The notes under the pieces: generated by a model
Database searches by the model: none
The model's input: only the letters and a program-made list of their open reading frames with translations
Told to the model about the DNA's origin: nothing
Assembly (NCBI GenBank): GCA_047621325.1
Contig: JBLHLT010000005.1
Location: 143,530-207,529, forward strand
Direction of reading: 5' to 3'
DNA: 64,000 nt
Source: Bermanella sp047621325
Lineage (GTDB): Bacteria; Pseudomonadota; Gammaproteobacteria; Pseudomonadales; Oceanobacteraceae
Program-made: the position numbers and the translations under genes
Shown: one piece after another, positions 50,087 to 59,028 of the stretch
How positions within the stretch are numbered: position 1 is the first letter of the stretch
Layout of the letters: each line of letters begins with the position of its first letter

Positions 50087-52792
50087 TTAATCGTCATAAC
50101 CTAAAGTCGGACGCAACCAGCGTTCAGCGGTTTTTAAATCCCAGCCTTTTTTCTGTGCGTATTCTTCAACTTGGTCTCTATCAATTTTACCCAGTGCAAA
50201 GTAACGGGCTTCTGGGTGTGCAAAGTACCAACCACTCACAGACGACGCAGGATACATCGCAAAGCTATCGGTTAGCTCACAACCAATTTCATTGGTTGCA
50301 TCAAGCAAACTAAACAGCGTAGTTTTTTCACTGTGCTCAGGACAAGCAGGATAACCCGGCGCAGGACGAATACCTTGGTATTTTTCAGAGATAATCTCTG
50401 CATTGTTCAACGATTCTTGTGGTGCATAACCCCAATAATCTTTACGCACTTCTGCGTGCAATACCTCAGCAAATGCTTCTGCAAAACGGTCAGCCAATGC
50501 TTTAACCATAATTGCATTGTAATCATCCAACTGATCTTCATACGTTTTTGCTAGTGCATCAGCGCCTTTACACGTGACGACAAACGCTCCCATGTGGTCA
50601 TTTACACCACTGTCTTTTGGCGCAACAAAATCAGCTAATGAACGATACGGGCGTTCAGCTGGTCGAGAGGTTTGTTGACGAAGGTGATGTAGTTTTGCTT
50701 TTACATCGCCACGAGATTCATCAGTATAAATCTCAGTCATATCCCCTGCTATTGCCGCTGCTGGATACAAGCCCATTACCGCGTGACATTGTAATGATTT
50801 ATCCGCAATAATTTTATCCAGCATATCGTTGGCATCTTTAAACAACTTGGTGGCCTCTTCACCTACCACTTTGTCTTCTAAAATACCGGGGTATTTACCA
50901 TGTAATTCCCACGTAATAAAGAAAGGCGTCCAGTCGAAATTTTCGCGAATTTTTTCAAGTGGGTAATCACGAACAACGGTGTTACCCAGTTTTTTAGGGG
51001 TAACAGATTCGTATGCTTTCCAATCAAGCACACTGGTGTTTTGACGAATAACATCTAACGCTGTAAATGCTTTTTGGCCACGCTTTTTCGCATTTTTATC
51101 ACGGGCAGCCTGATACTCTTCACGCAGATCTTGTACAAAGGTGTTTTCTGTTTTACTTAATAGCGCACTGGCTACCGGTACGGATTTAGACGCATCCAAT
51201 ACGTGAGCCGTCACACCATCAAATTCAGGTTCAATTTTAACCGCGGTGTGAATCTTTGATGTGGTCGCACCACCAATCAACAAGGGCTGTTTCATGCCAC
51301 GCTGCTGCATCATTTGTGCGATTGTTACCATTTCATCCAATGACGGGGTGATCAAGCCAGACAAACCAATGATATCTGCATTGTGTTTAACAGCCGCAGC
51401 CAGAATATCTTCTGCCGGCACCATAACACCCAAATCAATTACTTCGTAGTTGTTACAGCTTAAAACCACACCCACAATATTTTTACCAATATCGTGCACA
51501 TCGCCTTTAACCGTTGCCATAATAATCACGCCGTTATTGGCACTCACATTACCAGAGCGTTTTTTCTCTTCTTCAATGTACGGCAACAAATACGCAACGG
51601 CTTTTTTCATTACACGAGCGCTTTTTACAACCTGAGGTAAAAACATCTTACCCGCACCAAACAAGTCACCGACCACATTCATACCCACCATTAATGGGCC
51701 TTCAATAACTTCGATGGGTTTGTTTGCTTCTTGACGGGCTTCTTCGGCGTCTTCTTCAATAAACTCCGTAATACCTTTTACAAGCGCATGTGTAATACGC
51801 TCTTGTAATGTGCCTTCACGCCATTTTAGTTTATCGCTTTCTTTTTGCTCAATTGACTGACCTTTCAAAGATTCTGCAAAATCAACCAAACGCTCGGCGG
51901 CGTCTTCACGACGATTCAAAACAACGTCTTCAACACGCTCTAATAAATCTTTAGGAATATCATCATAGATGGTCAGCATGCCGGCATTTACGATACCCAT
52001 GTCCATGCCGTCTTTTACTGCGTAGTACAAGAAAACAGAGTGCATGGCCTCACGCACAATGTCGTTACCACGAAACGAGAACGACATATTAGAAACACCG
52101 CCAGACACTTTCGCACCGGGCAAGTTTTCTTTAATCCAGCGAGTAGCGGCAAAGAAGTCTACACAATAGTTATCGTGCTCAGGAATACCCGTAGCCACAG
52201 GGAAAATATTAGGGTCAAACACAATGTCTTGTGGTGCAAAGTTGCACTTATCCACCAGCACATCATAGGATTTTTTACAGATCTCAATTCGACGTTCATA
52301 GGTATCGGCTTGACCTTTTTCATCAAACGCCATAACCACAACCGCTGCGCCATACATATTAATGCGCTTGGCTTGCTCGATGAATTTAGCTTCGCCTTCT
52401 TTCATCGAAATCGAGTTAACGATGGCCTTGCCTTGAACGCACTTTAAGCCCTCTTCTATGATTTCCCATTTAGAAGAGTCAATCATGAAAGGGACACGAG
52501 CAACATCTGGCTCAGAAGCTAGCAAATTTAAATAACGCTTCATGGCGGCTACGCCATCTAACATGGCGTCATCCATGTTAACGTCGATAATTTGCGCGCC
52601 GTCTTCAACTTGAGCGCGGGCAATATCAACGGCTTGTTCGTAATCTTCTTCTTGAATTAGGCGCGCAAATTTACGCGAACCCGTTACGTTTGAACGTTCA
52701 CCTACGTTAACAAAACCGGTTGTTTTGTTAACGACTAATGGCTCAAGGCCACTTAACACCATATCTGGCACATTATCGTGAGTATAACGCAT
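50087..52792 (-). CDS. metH: Cobalamin-dependent methionine synthase, large part (folate, B12 and activation domains)
   Basis: This 901-residue protein holds three of the four MetH modules: the methyl-THF domain (VNVGERSNVTGS near residue 30), the B12 cap and Rossmann domain with the cobalt-ligand motif DVHDIGKN near 428, and the AdoMet activation domain (RPAPGYPACPEH near 830). It takes methyl from methyl-THF to cobalamin and, with the separate homocysteine domain, to methionine. Its ATG overlaps the stop of the upstream gene (TAATG), and GAGGGAG lies 8 nt before it. MetH is normally one chain of about 1230 residues, so this is a split enzyme cut exactly at the first interdomain linker. Confidence 0.93.
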   Translation of the reverse strand: MRYTHDNVPDMVLSGLEPLVVNKTTGFVNVGERSNVTGSRKFARLIQEEDYEQAVDIARAQVEDGAQIIDVNMDDAMLDGVAAMKRYLNLLASEPDVARVPFMIDSSKWEIIEEGLKCVQGKAIVNSISMKEGEAKFIEQAKRINMYGAAVVVMAFDEKGQADTYERRIEICKKSYDVLVDKCNFAPQDIVFDPNIFPVATGIPEHDNYCVDFFAATRWIKENLPGAKVSGGVSNMSFSFRGNDIVREAMHSVFLYYAVKDGMDMGIVNAGMLTIYDDIPKDLLERVEDVVLNRREDAAERLVDFAESLKGQSIEQKESDKLKWREGTLQERITHALVKGITEFIEEDAEEARQEANKPIEVIEGPLMVGMNVVGDLFGAGKMFLPQVVKSARVMKKAVAYLLPYIEEEKKRSGNVSANNGVIIMATVKGDVHDIGKNIVGVVLSCNNYEVIDLGVMVPAEDILAAAVKHNADIIGLSGLITPSLDEMVTIAQMMQQRGMKQPLLIGGATTSKIHTAVKIEPEFDGVTAHVLDASKSVPVASALLSKTENTFVQDLREEYQAARDKNAKKRGQKAFTALDVIRQNTSVLDWKAYESVTPKKLGNTVVRDYPLEKIRENFDWTPFFITWELHGKYPGILEDKVVGEEATKLFKDANDMLDKIIADKSLQCHAVMGLYPAAAIAGDMTEIYTDESRGDVKAKLHHLRQQTSRPAERPYRSLADFVAPKDSGVNDHMGAFVVTCKGADALAKTYEDQLDDYNAIMVKALADRFAEAFAEVLHAEVRKDYWGYAPQESLNNAEIISEKYQGIRPAPGYPACPEHSEKTTLFSLLDATNEIGCELTDSFAMYPASSVSGWYFAHPEARYFALGKIDRDQVEEYAQKKGWDLKTAERWLRPTLGYDD

Positions 52793-53841
52793 TATTTTTC
52801 TCCCTCAGATGCGGTAGAAAGTGCACTGAAATATTCAGGGAATGGACGTGGCGCATATTCATCGGCTAATTTTTTAAGCGCGGCAATGTGAGCGGGTGTG
52901 GTACCACAGCAACCACCAATAATATTTACATGACCTTCACTTAAAAATGGGCGAACTTGTTCGGCCATTTGTTCAGGTGTTTCGTCGTACTCACCAAATT
53001 CATTTGGTAAGCCCGCATTTGGGTGAGCAGAGATCAAACACAATGCGTGTTTATCAAGCATCTTGATGTGCGGCAGCATGTCACTTGCGCCAAGCGCACA
53101 GTTCAAACCAATACTGGTTAAACCACCATGCATGAGTGAAATCCAAAATGCTTCTGCGGTTTGACCAGACAGTGTGCGGCCACTGGCATCGGTAATCGTG
53201 CCAGAAATCATCACTGGCGTATTAAGCTTGCGGTCTTCTTTCATTTGCAAAACTGCAAATAAAGCGGCTTTTGCGTTCAACGTATCAAACACGGTTTCAA
53301 TCATTATGATGTCAGAGCCGCCGTCTATTAGTGCATCGGCAGCTTGTCTGTAAGCCGCAACCAACTGATCGAATGTCACCCAGCGTTTACCAGGGTCATT
53401 CACATCAGGGGAAATAGACGCGGTACGGTTGGTTGGCCCAAGGCAGCCGACAACATAACGTGGCTGATCTGGGGTTTTCGCTGTCCAACGGTCTGCACTG
53501 CGACGCGCACATTGTGCAGATTCGTAATTAATTTGATAAACCGCATCCTCAAGACCGTAATCGGCTTGAGCAATGGTGGTGCCACTGAACGCATTGGTTG
53601 AGGCAAAGTCAGCGCCAATGGCAAAGTAGCTGTCGTGGATTTCTTCGATGATGTCTGGGCGCGTAATAGACAGTAAATCGTTATTGCCTTTTAACGGGCT
53701 TGGGTGGTTTTCAAAGTGACCCTTACGGAAATCATCCTCATCCAACTTATAGCCTTGGATAGATGTGCCCATGGCGCCATCTAACACCATCACACGTTTC
53801 TTTAATATGGAACCCAGTTCCTGAACGATTGAGCCAGCCAT
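52792..53841 (-). CDS. metH: Methionine synthase homocysteine-binding domain, separate polypeptide
   Basis: This 349-residue protein corresponds to MetH domain 1. It has VLDGAMGTSIQ at the N terminus and the zinc-binding cysteines in GLNCALGASDML and IGGCCGTTPAHI. It binds and activates homocysteine. It ends at EGEK and is directly coupled to the large metH part by a one-base overlap. No other domain is attached. It must interact with the second protein for methyl transfer from cobalamin. Confidence 0.93.
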   Translation of the reverse strand: MAGSIVQELGSILKKRVMVLDGAMGTSIQGYKLDEDDFRKGHFENHPSPLKGNNDLLSITRPDIIEEIHDSYFAIGADFASTNAFSGTTIAQADYGLEDAVYQINYESAQCARRSADRWTAKTPDQPRYVVGCLGPTNRTASISPDVNDPGKRWVTFDQLVAAYRQAADALIDGGSDIIMIETVFDTLNAKAALFAVLQMKEDRKLNTPVMISGTITDASGRTLSGQTAEAFWISLMHGGLTSIGLNCALGASDMLPHIKMLDKHALCLISAHPNAGLPNEFGEYDETPEQMAEQVRPFLSEGHVNIIGGCCGTTPAHIAALKKLADEYAPRPFPEYFSALSTASEGEK

Positions 53842-54251
53842 TGCTGCACCTAACTATAAAAAAATGGCGCAAATTATAGCAAAATCATACGTTTACAGAA
53901 AGGGAGCCGCACTCAAGCCCAACATGAACAGTACTCATCTTAAATATGCGCCAAGTGTGATTTTCTCATTTAGAACGATCAAATCACCCTGCCGCTCGAT
54001 ACCTTTCAGGCGAGACCCGCGCCAGCTAGTTCCTTACCCTGCAAGCTGGCGATGTAAGGTTCTTGATATCATCACTGCGCAATCAAGCGCACACCATTCA
54101 TGCTGCGGTAGGCTATACATCTTCTGGGATTTCAGTTTAAACACACCAGTGTCCGAAAATCACAACCTCAAGTCTGATTATGGCATAGCCCTTTTAAAGG
54201 TTTCGCCTTAAAGTAGGGCAATAATAAACAATAAAAATAAAAGAGGCAGTC
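53842..54251. other. Non-coding stretch between divergent metH and the monooxygenase gene
   Basis: It contains a probable metH promoter (minus-strand -10 box TATAAT, complement of 53873-53878, with a TTTCTG-like -35 17 bp upstream). A GC-rich dyad CGCCAGCT / AGCTGGCG lies at 54020-54051. A region near 54008-54023 on the plus strand weakly resembles a B12 box, but full cobalamin riboswitch blocks were not found. No gene is credible. Confidence 0.5.
53873..53901 (-). promoter_or_regulatory. Probable sigma70 promoter of the metH pair
   Basis: On the minus strand, TTTCTG, a 17-bp spacer and a perfect TATAAT -10 box lie about 32 bp before the first metH start codon. The -35 box is poor. Confidence 0.45.
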
Positions 54252-55703
54252 ATGCGCAAAGTACGTTATTTGATTATTGGGGCGGGGTTTGGCGGGCTAG
54301 GATTAGCCGCTAAATTAAAACACCAAGGTGAAGAGAGTTTTCAAATATGGGAAAAAGCAGAAGACCTTGGTGGCTGCTGGCGTGATAACACCTACCCAGG
54401 TGCGGCGTGTGATGTGCCTTCTCACTTGTATTCGTATTCCTTTGCACCAAAAGATAACTGGTCATACCGGTTTGCACCACAGGCTGAGATACATGCATAC
54501 CAACAGTCTTTTACTGATCAATTCAACATTCGCACCAAAATCCATTTCAGCAAAGAAGTCCGCAGCGCGCATTTCGATACGCCATTACAAAGGTGGATTA
54601 TCAATGACACCCAAGGCAATCAAATTTGTGCGCAATTTTTAATAAGCGCCACAGGGCAACTTAACCGCCCTGCTTACCCAAACATACAAGGTCTACGCGA
54701 CTTTAAAGGCCCCATATTCCACTCGGCCACATGGCAGCACGATGTCGATTTAACAGGTAAAACCGTTGCCGTCATTGGCACAGGCGCATCGGCCATACAG
54801 TTTATACCGGAGATCGCTAAGCTCGCAAAAAAGGTCAATATATACCAGCGTTCGGCCCCTTATGTCATCCCAAAACCTGACCGAAAATACTCCAAAATAG
54901 AACAAAAACTATATCGCCTTTTACCCCCTCTTTTAAAATTAAGCCGCTTAAAAACGTATCTCGTTTTTGAAAGTCGCTTTGTGGCATTCACATCAATGCA
55001 GTGGATAATGAGCATAATGAAATGGCAATGGCGCCAATTCATGCATAAAAATATTAGCGACCCTAAAAAACGCGCACAACTCACCCCTAATTATTCGATG
55101 GGATGTAAACGCGTTTTAATTTCAAATAACTTTTACCCTGCCATCAACCAAGCTCATGTCGAAATTTTAGATCAAGGCATTCACAACATAGACGCCACCG
55201 GCATTACCGATTCAAATAATAACCACCAAGCTGCCGACGTCATTATTTTAGGTACGGGCTTCACTGCCACTGAATTTTTATCACCCATGAGCATAACCGG
55301 CTTAGATAACATCACGTTAAACCAAGCTTGGCAGGACGGCGCAGAAGCCTACCTTGGCATGACCGTTAATAAATTCCCTAACTTTTTTATAATGTATGGC
55401 CCCAATACCAACCTTGGGCATAACTCTATTTTGCACATGCTTGAAAGCCAGATGCGCTACATACTCAGCGCCACCAACAGTGTCATCAAAAAAGGCATTA
55501 CTGCGATTGATATCAAGCCTCGCACTCAGCATGTATTTAACAGCCGCATACAAGAGAAAGTAAATAATAGTGTTTGGAATGAGGGCTGCACCAGCTGGTA
55601 CAAAACAAAAAGCGGTAAAAACACCGTCAACTGGCCCGGCTTTACGTTTAGCTACCGCAGAATGAGCAAGCAATTTTCATTAAACCAATACGATATTATT
55701 TAA
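54252..55703 (+). CDS. Flavin-containing monooxygenase, Baeyer-Villiger type
   Basis: This 483-residue flavoprotein has the FAD-binding GAGFGGLGLAAKL motif at the N terminus. The FxGxxxHxxxW-type region appears as FKGPIFHSATWQHD, and the NADPH-binding VIGTGASAIQF lies near 178. The GCWRDNTYPGAACDVPSHLY segment is typical of BVMOs. Such enzymes insert oxygen next to a ketone to give an ester or lactone. An esterase gene follows 77 bp later on the same strand. A short plus-strand frame upstream is not credible. Substrate unknown. Confidence 0.88.
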   Translation: MRKVRYLIIGAGFGGLGLAAKLKHQGEESFQIWEKAEDLGGCWRDNTYPGAACDVPSHLYSYSFAPKDNWSYRFAPQAEIHAYQQSFTDQFNIRTKIHFSKEVRSAHFDTPLQRWIINDTQGNQICAQFLISATGQLNRPAYPNIQGLRDFKGPIFHSATWQHDVDLTGKTVAVIGTGASAIQFIPEIAKLAKKVNIYQRSAPYVIPKPDRKYSKIEQKLYRLLPPLLKLSRLKTYLVFESRFVAFTSMQWIMSIMKWQWRQFMHKNISDPKKRAQLTPNYSMGCKRVLISNNFYPAINQAHVEILDQGIHNIDATGITDSNNNHQAADVIILGTGFTATEFLSPMSITGLDNITLNQAWQDGAEAYLGMTVNKFPNFFIMYGPNTNLGHNSILHMLESQMRYILSATNSVIKKGITAIDIKPRTQHVFNSRIQEKVNNSVWNEGCTSWYKTKSGKNTVNWPGFTFSYRRMSKQFSLNQYDII

Positions 55704-55780
55704 GGCCTACTAATAAAAAATGTAATCATTACAATGAACAAATTAAGTCGATAACCCCTACTGGCAAAATAAGAATAAAA

Positions 55781-56749
55781 ATGACAAAAACATTAGATAA
55801 ACAACAAAAACGAGTGGCTAAAGCGTTGGCTTTTATGCCACCCTTGCATGCACTGCCGCCAAAGCTCGCACGGCCTACGTTCACCTCATTAGATCGCTTA
55901 ATTGGTATGCCTAAAACACCACTTAAAACGATCAAAGACGTGTCTATTACGGCTCACGATAATAGCGGCTCATTTTCTGCGCGTATTTATTACCCTAACG
56001 AAACGCCAAGCCATGCAAAAAGCACCCATGCCATGCTGTATTTTCATGGCGGCGGCGGTGTGATAGGCAGCGTTAAAAGCCATGACCATCTGTGTCGGCA
56101 TTTAGCCCTGCACGCAAATGTTGTTATTATTTCGGTGGATTATCGTTTAGCCCCTGAATATAAATTCCCAACCGCCGTGCATGACGCTATTGATGCTTGG
56201 AACTGGCTAACGACAAACAAAGAATCACTCAATCTAGCACACCACATTATTGGTGCGGGCGGTGACAGTGCCGGCGCTTACCTTGCTGCACTTTTAAGCT
56301 TAACCAACACCACACAAGAGTTGCCCGTTCAAGTAAATACGCCGCCCCAGTTTCAATACTTACTCTACCCTATGCTCGACCTACGTGGCTTAACTGATTC
56401 TTACCTTAGTGCAAATAACGAAATGCTTCTGACCAACACCTTGATGGATTATTTCCGTAAGCATTTTTTAACCAATGTTGCACAAAGTGAACAAGCTATT
56501 GTCAGCCCTATATTAGCCAGTGATTTAAAGTTACTGCCTAAAACCTATCTATTAAGCGTTGAGTTCGACCCACTCAAAGACACCGGCATTGCCTTTGCTA
56601 AACAATTAAAAGAACAAGGTGTCGCCATCACCCATGAGCACTTTGACGATTGCATGCATTCGTTTATTTCAACCTACAAATTAAGTAAACGCGCCCAACT
56701 AGGGGTGAAACAAATTACACAACAACTCAAACATTTATGCTCTACATAA
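55781..56749 (+). CDS. Alpha/beta hydrolase, hormone-sensitive-lipase family esterase
   Basis: This 322-residue esterase has the oxyanion-hole motif HGGGGVIG near residue 88, the nucleophile in GGDSAGAYLA near 165 (GDSAG), the catalytic Asp in SVEFDPLKD, and His in HSFISTY. It belongs to the HSL/bacterial family IV group. It is expected to hydrolyse the esters formed by the upstream Baeyer-Villiger-type enzyme (inference from adjacency). No signal peptide, so cytoplasmic. Confidence 0.87.
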   Translation: MTKTLDKQQKRVAKALAFMPPLHALPPKLARPTFTSLDRLIGMPKTPLKTIKDVSITAHDNSGSFSARIYYPNETPSHAKSTHAMLYFHGGGGVIGSVKSHDHLCRHLALHANVVIISVDYRLAPEYKFPTAVHDAIDAWNWLTTNKESLNLAHHIIGAGGDSAGAYLAALLSLTNTTQELPVQVNTPPQFQYLLYPMLDLRGLTDSYLSANNEMLLTNTLMDYFRKHFLTNVAQSEQAIVSPILASDLKLLPKTYLLSVEFDPLKDTGIAFAKQLKEQGVAITHEHFDDCMHSFISTYKLSKRAQLGVKQITQQLKHLCST

Positions 56750-56794
56750 TGCAGCGATTCCCTTATAGTGACACGTCAAGATAAGGGTGACCCG

Positions 56795-57106
56795 ATGTTA
56801 TTATCCGATGTATTTATCGTTTTGGTTCTCATGCTGATTGCATGGTTATGGTGGCTAGATCGTGGGCTCAAACAAACCGCCTATAAACGCTGTAAGCAGT
56901 ACTGTGAAGATGCCAATTTACAACTGCTTGATGACAACATTCAAATTATGACGACACGCTTAAAAAAGAACTCAAGAGGCCAATGGCGTTTATATCGTTG
57001 TTTTGCTTTTGAGTTTACATCGACGCAAGAACAGCGCTATCACGGTAAATTAGAAATGATTGGTAAGGTCATTACCAATATAGAACTCGACCCTTACCGA
57101 ATTTAA
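56795..57106 (+). CDS. DUF3301-family membrane-anchored protein
   Basis: This protein of about 103 residues has one N-terminal transmembrane helix (LLSDVFIVLVLMLIAWLWWL) and a small basic cytoplasmic domain with KQYCEDANLQLLDDNI, WRLYRCFAFEF and the final NIELDPYRI. It matches DUF3301. I start it at the ATG at 56795, after AAGGGTGA; an upstream frame at 56768 adds nine polar residues. Function unknown. It is followed by a strong terminator. Confidence 0.7.
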   Translation: MLLSDVFIVLVLMLIAWLWWLDRGLKQTAYKRCKQYCEDANLQLLDDNIQIMTTRLKKNSRGQWRLYRCFAFEFTSTQEQRYHGKLEMIGKVITNIELDPYRI

Positions 57107-57122
57107 CCACGACTACGAACAT

Positions 57123-57152
57123 AAAAAAGCGAGCCATTGGGCTCGCTTTTTT
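57123..57152. terminator. Bidirectional intrinsic terminator
   Basis: AAAAAAGCGAGCC / GGCTCGCTTTTTT with ATTG loop, shared by the DUF3301 gene and the convergent pycB. Confidence 0.9.
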
Positions 57153-57180
57153 ATGTTCGTATTAATGAGTCGTTAATTTA

Positions 57181-58977
57181 TTACTCAACCTCAATGAGCA
57201 CCTCACCCGGTGTCACGCGGTCACCTTTCACAGCATTAACGGCTATAACCTTACCAGCAATGGCCGTGTGCAGTTCTGTTTCCATTTTCATGGCTTCCAT
57301 CACCATCACAGATTGCCCTGCCGTTACGGCATCACCAACTTTAACCAACACCTCAACCACGTTGCCCGGCATCGTCGCAGTCACATGGCCTGGCGAGCTA
57401 ACTTGCTTACGCTGGCTTGTTTTACCTCTGGCGTCGTATTCATTTAATGCTTCAAATGTCACCTCTTCAGGCATGCCGTCTAACGAGATATACAGCTTAC
57501 GTTTATTGCCTCCCATACTACCCACACCGGTAACGGCAACCTCATAGGTTTCGCCATGCACATCAAGTTTAAATTCTGTCGCCATCTTAGACGCATTTAG
57601 CGGCTTACCTTGATCCGCTGGTAATAATACCTCAGGGGTTAAGGTGCCATCTTCGCGTTGTTGTAAAAATTCACGACCTAAATCGGGGAACATGGCATAG
57701 GTTAATACGTCTTCTTCACTTTTTGCCAGCGTGCCGATTTCTTTACGTAAGTTTTCAAGCTCAGGGGATAAATCGTCAGCTGGTCGTCCTTCCATCACTT
57801 GCTCACTACCAATAGCTTGCCTACGCAAGCTTTCGCTCACGGGTGCCGGTGGCTTACCATAGCCGCCTTGCAAATACCGTTTCACTTCATTGGTGATAGT
57901 TTTATAACGTTCACCCGACAACACATTGTAAACGGCTTGCGTACCCACAATTTGTGACGTGGGGGTCACCAACGGCGGAAAACCTAAGTCTTCACGCACT
58001 CGTGGTATCTCGGCAAATACATCCCGAATTTTATCTAATGCGTTTTGCTCTTTTAGCTGATTAGCAAGATTCGACATCATGCCGCCAGGTACTTGATTGA
58101 TCTGCACGGCGACATCTTCACGGGTAAATTCGCTTTCGAATTGCTGATATTTTTTACGCACTTCACGAAAATAATCGGCAATTTCACCCAGCAAAACTAA
58201 ATCTAATTGAGTGTCGTAACCGGTATTTTTTAATGCCGCCACTTGGGTTTCAGTGGCTGGGTGACTGGTGCCCGATGCAAACGAAGAGATCGCCGTATCA
58301 ATGCGATCAACCCCAGCTTCAATGGCTTTTAACTGGCACAACGCCGCTAAACCAGACGTTGAATGGCTATGCAGCACAAGCGGTAAATCCACTTCTGCTT
58401 TTATTGCTTTAACTAAATCAAACGTCGGAAATGGCGACAACAAACCCGCCATATCTTTAATCACAATCGAGTCTGCGCCCATATTTTTTAAGTCTTTAGC
58501 TTGCTGCACAAATAACGCAGGCGTATGCACTGGGCTGGTGGTATAACAAATTGTGCCTTGCGCATGTTTGCCTGATTTTTTAACCGCCTTCATAGCCGTT
58601 TCTAAGTTGCGCATATCGTTTAAGGCATCAAACACCCGAAACACATCCATGCCGTTATCGGCGGCTTTTTGTACAAACGCCTCGACTACGTCATCGGCAT
58701 AATGGCGATAGCCCAATAAATTTTGACCACGCAATAACATTTGTAAACGGGTATTGGGTAATGCTTTACGCAACTGACGTAAACGCTCCCACGGGTCTTC
58801 TTTTAAAAACCGCACGCAGGCATCAAACGTCGCACCGCCCCACGCCTCTAACGACCAATAACCAACTTGATCCAACTTAGCGCAAATCGGCAGCATGTCT
58901 TCTGTGCGCATACGCGTTGCAATTAATGACTGGTGTGCATCGCGTAAAACAACATCGGTAACTTCAATTTTTTTCAT
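57181..58977 (-). CDS. pycB: Pyruvate carboxylase subunit B (carboxyltransferase plus biotin carrier)
   Basis: This 598-residue protein is of the OadA type. The carboxyltransferase TIM barrel begins TDVVLRDAHQSLIATR; a PYC/OADA conserved domain follows; and a C-terminal biotinyl domain has the biotinylated Lys in MEAMKMETE. With PycA it makes oxaloacetate from pyruvate, an anaplerotic step. It is paired with pycA and not with OadB/OadG membrane subunits, so an ion-pumping oxaloacetate decarboxylase is unlikely. It lies 51 bp after pycA. Confidence 0.92.
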   Translation of the reverse strand: MKKIEVTDVVLRDAHQSLIATRMRTEDMLPICAKLDQVGYWSLEAWGGATFDACVRFLKEDPWERLRQLRKALPNTRLQMLLRGQNLLGYRHYADDVVEAFVQKAADNGMDVFRVFDALNDMRNLETAMKAVKKSGKHAQGTICYTTSPVHTPALFVQQAKDLKNMGADSIVIKDMAGLLSPFPTFDLVKAIKAEVDLPLVLHSHSTSGLAALCQLKAIEAGVDRIDTAISSFASGTSHPATETQVAALKNTGYDTQLDLVLLGEIADYFREVRKKYQQFESEFTREDVAVQINQVPGGMMSNLANQLKEQNALDKIRDVFAEIPRVREDLGFPPLVTPTSQIVGTQAVYNVLSGERYKTITNEVKRYLQGGYGKPPAPVSESLRRQAIGSEQVMEGRPADDLSPELENLRKEIGTLAKSEEDVLTYAMFPDLGREFLQQREDGTLTPEVLLPADQGKPLNASKMATEFKLDVHGETYEVAVTGVGSMGGNKRKLYISLDGMPEEVTFEALNEYDARGKTSQRKQVSSPGHVTATMPGNVVEVLVKVGDAVTAGQSVMVMEAMKMETELHTAIAGKVIAVNAVKGDRVTPGEVLIEVE

Positions 58978-59028
58978 GTGACTACCCTGATTTCTTACTT
59001 ATAAAGAGTGATTTATAAAATAAATGAT

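Noticed and set aside
54003..54030. Plus-strand resemblance to a B12 box near metH (CAGGCGAGACCCGCGCC)
   Set aside because: It is on the strand away from metH, the other cobalamin riboswitch blocks are missing or badly diverged, and the downstream gene is a monooxygenase.
53842..54211. Plus-strand frame of 115 residues upstream of the monooxygenase
   Set aside because: No ribosome site, no recognisable family, unusual composition, and it starts inside the metH promoter.
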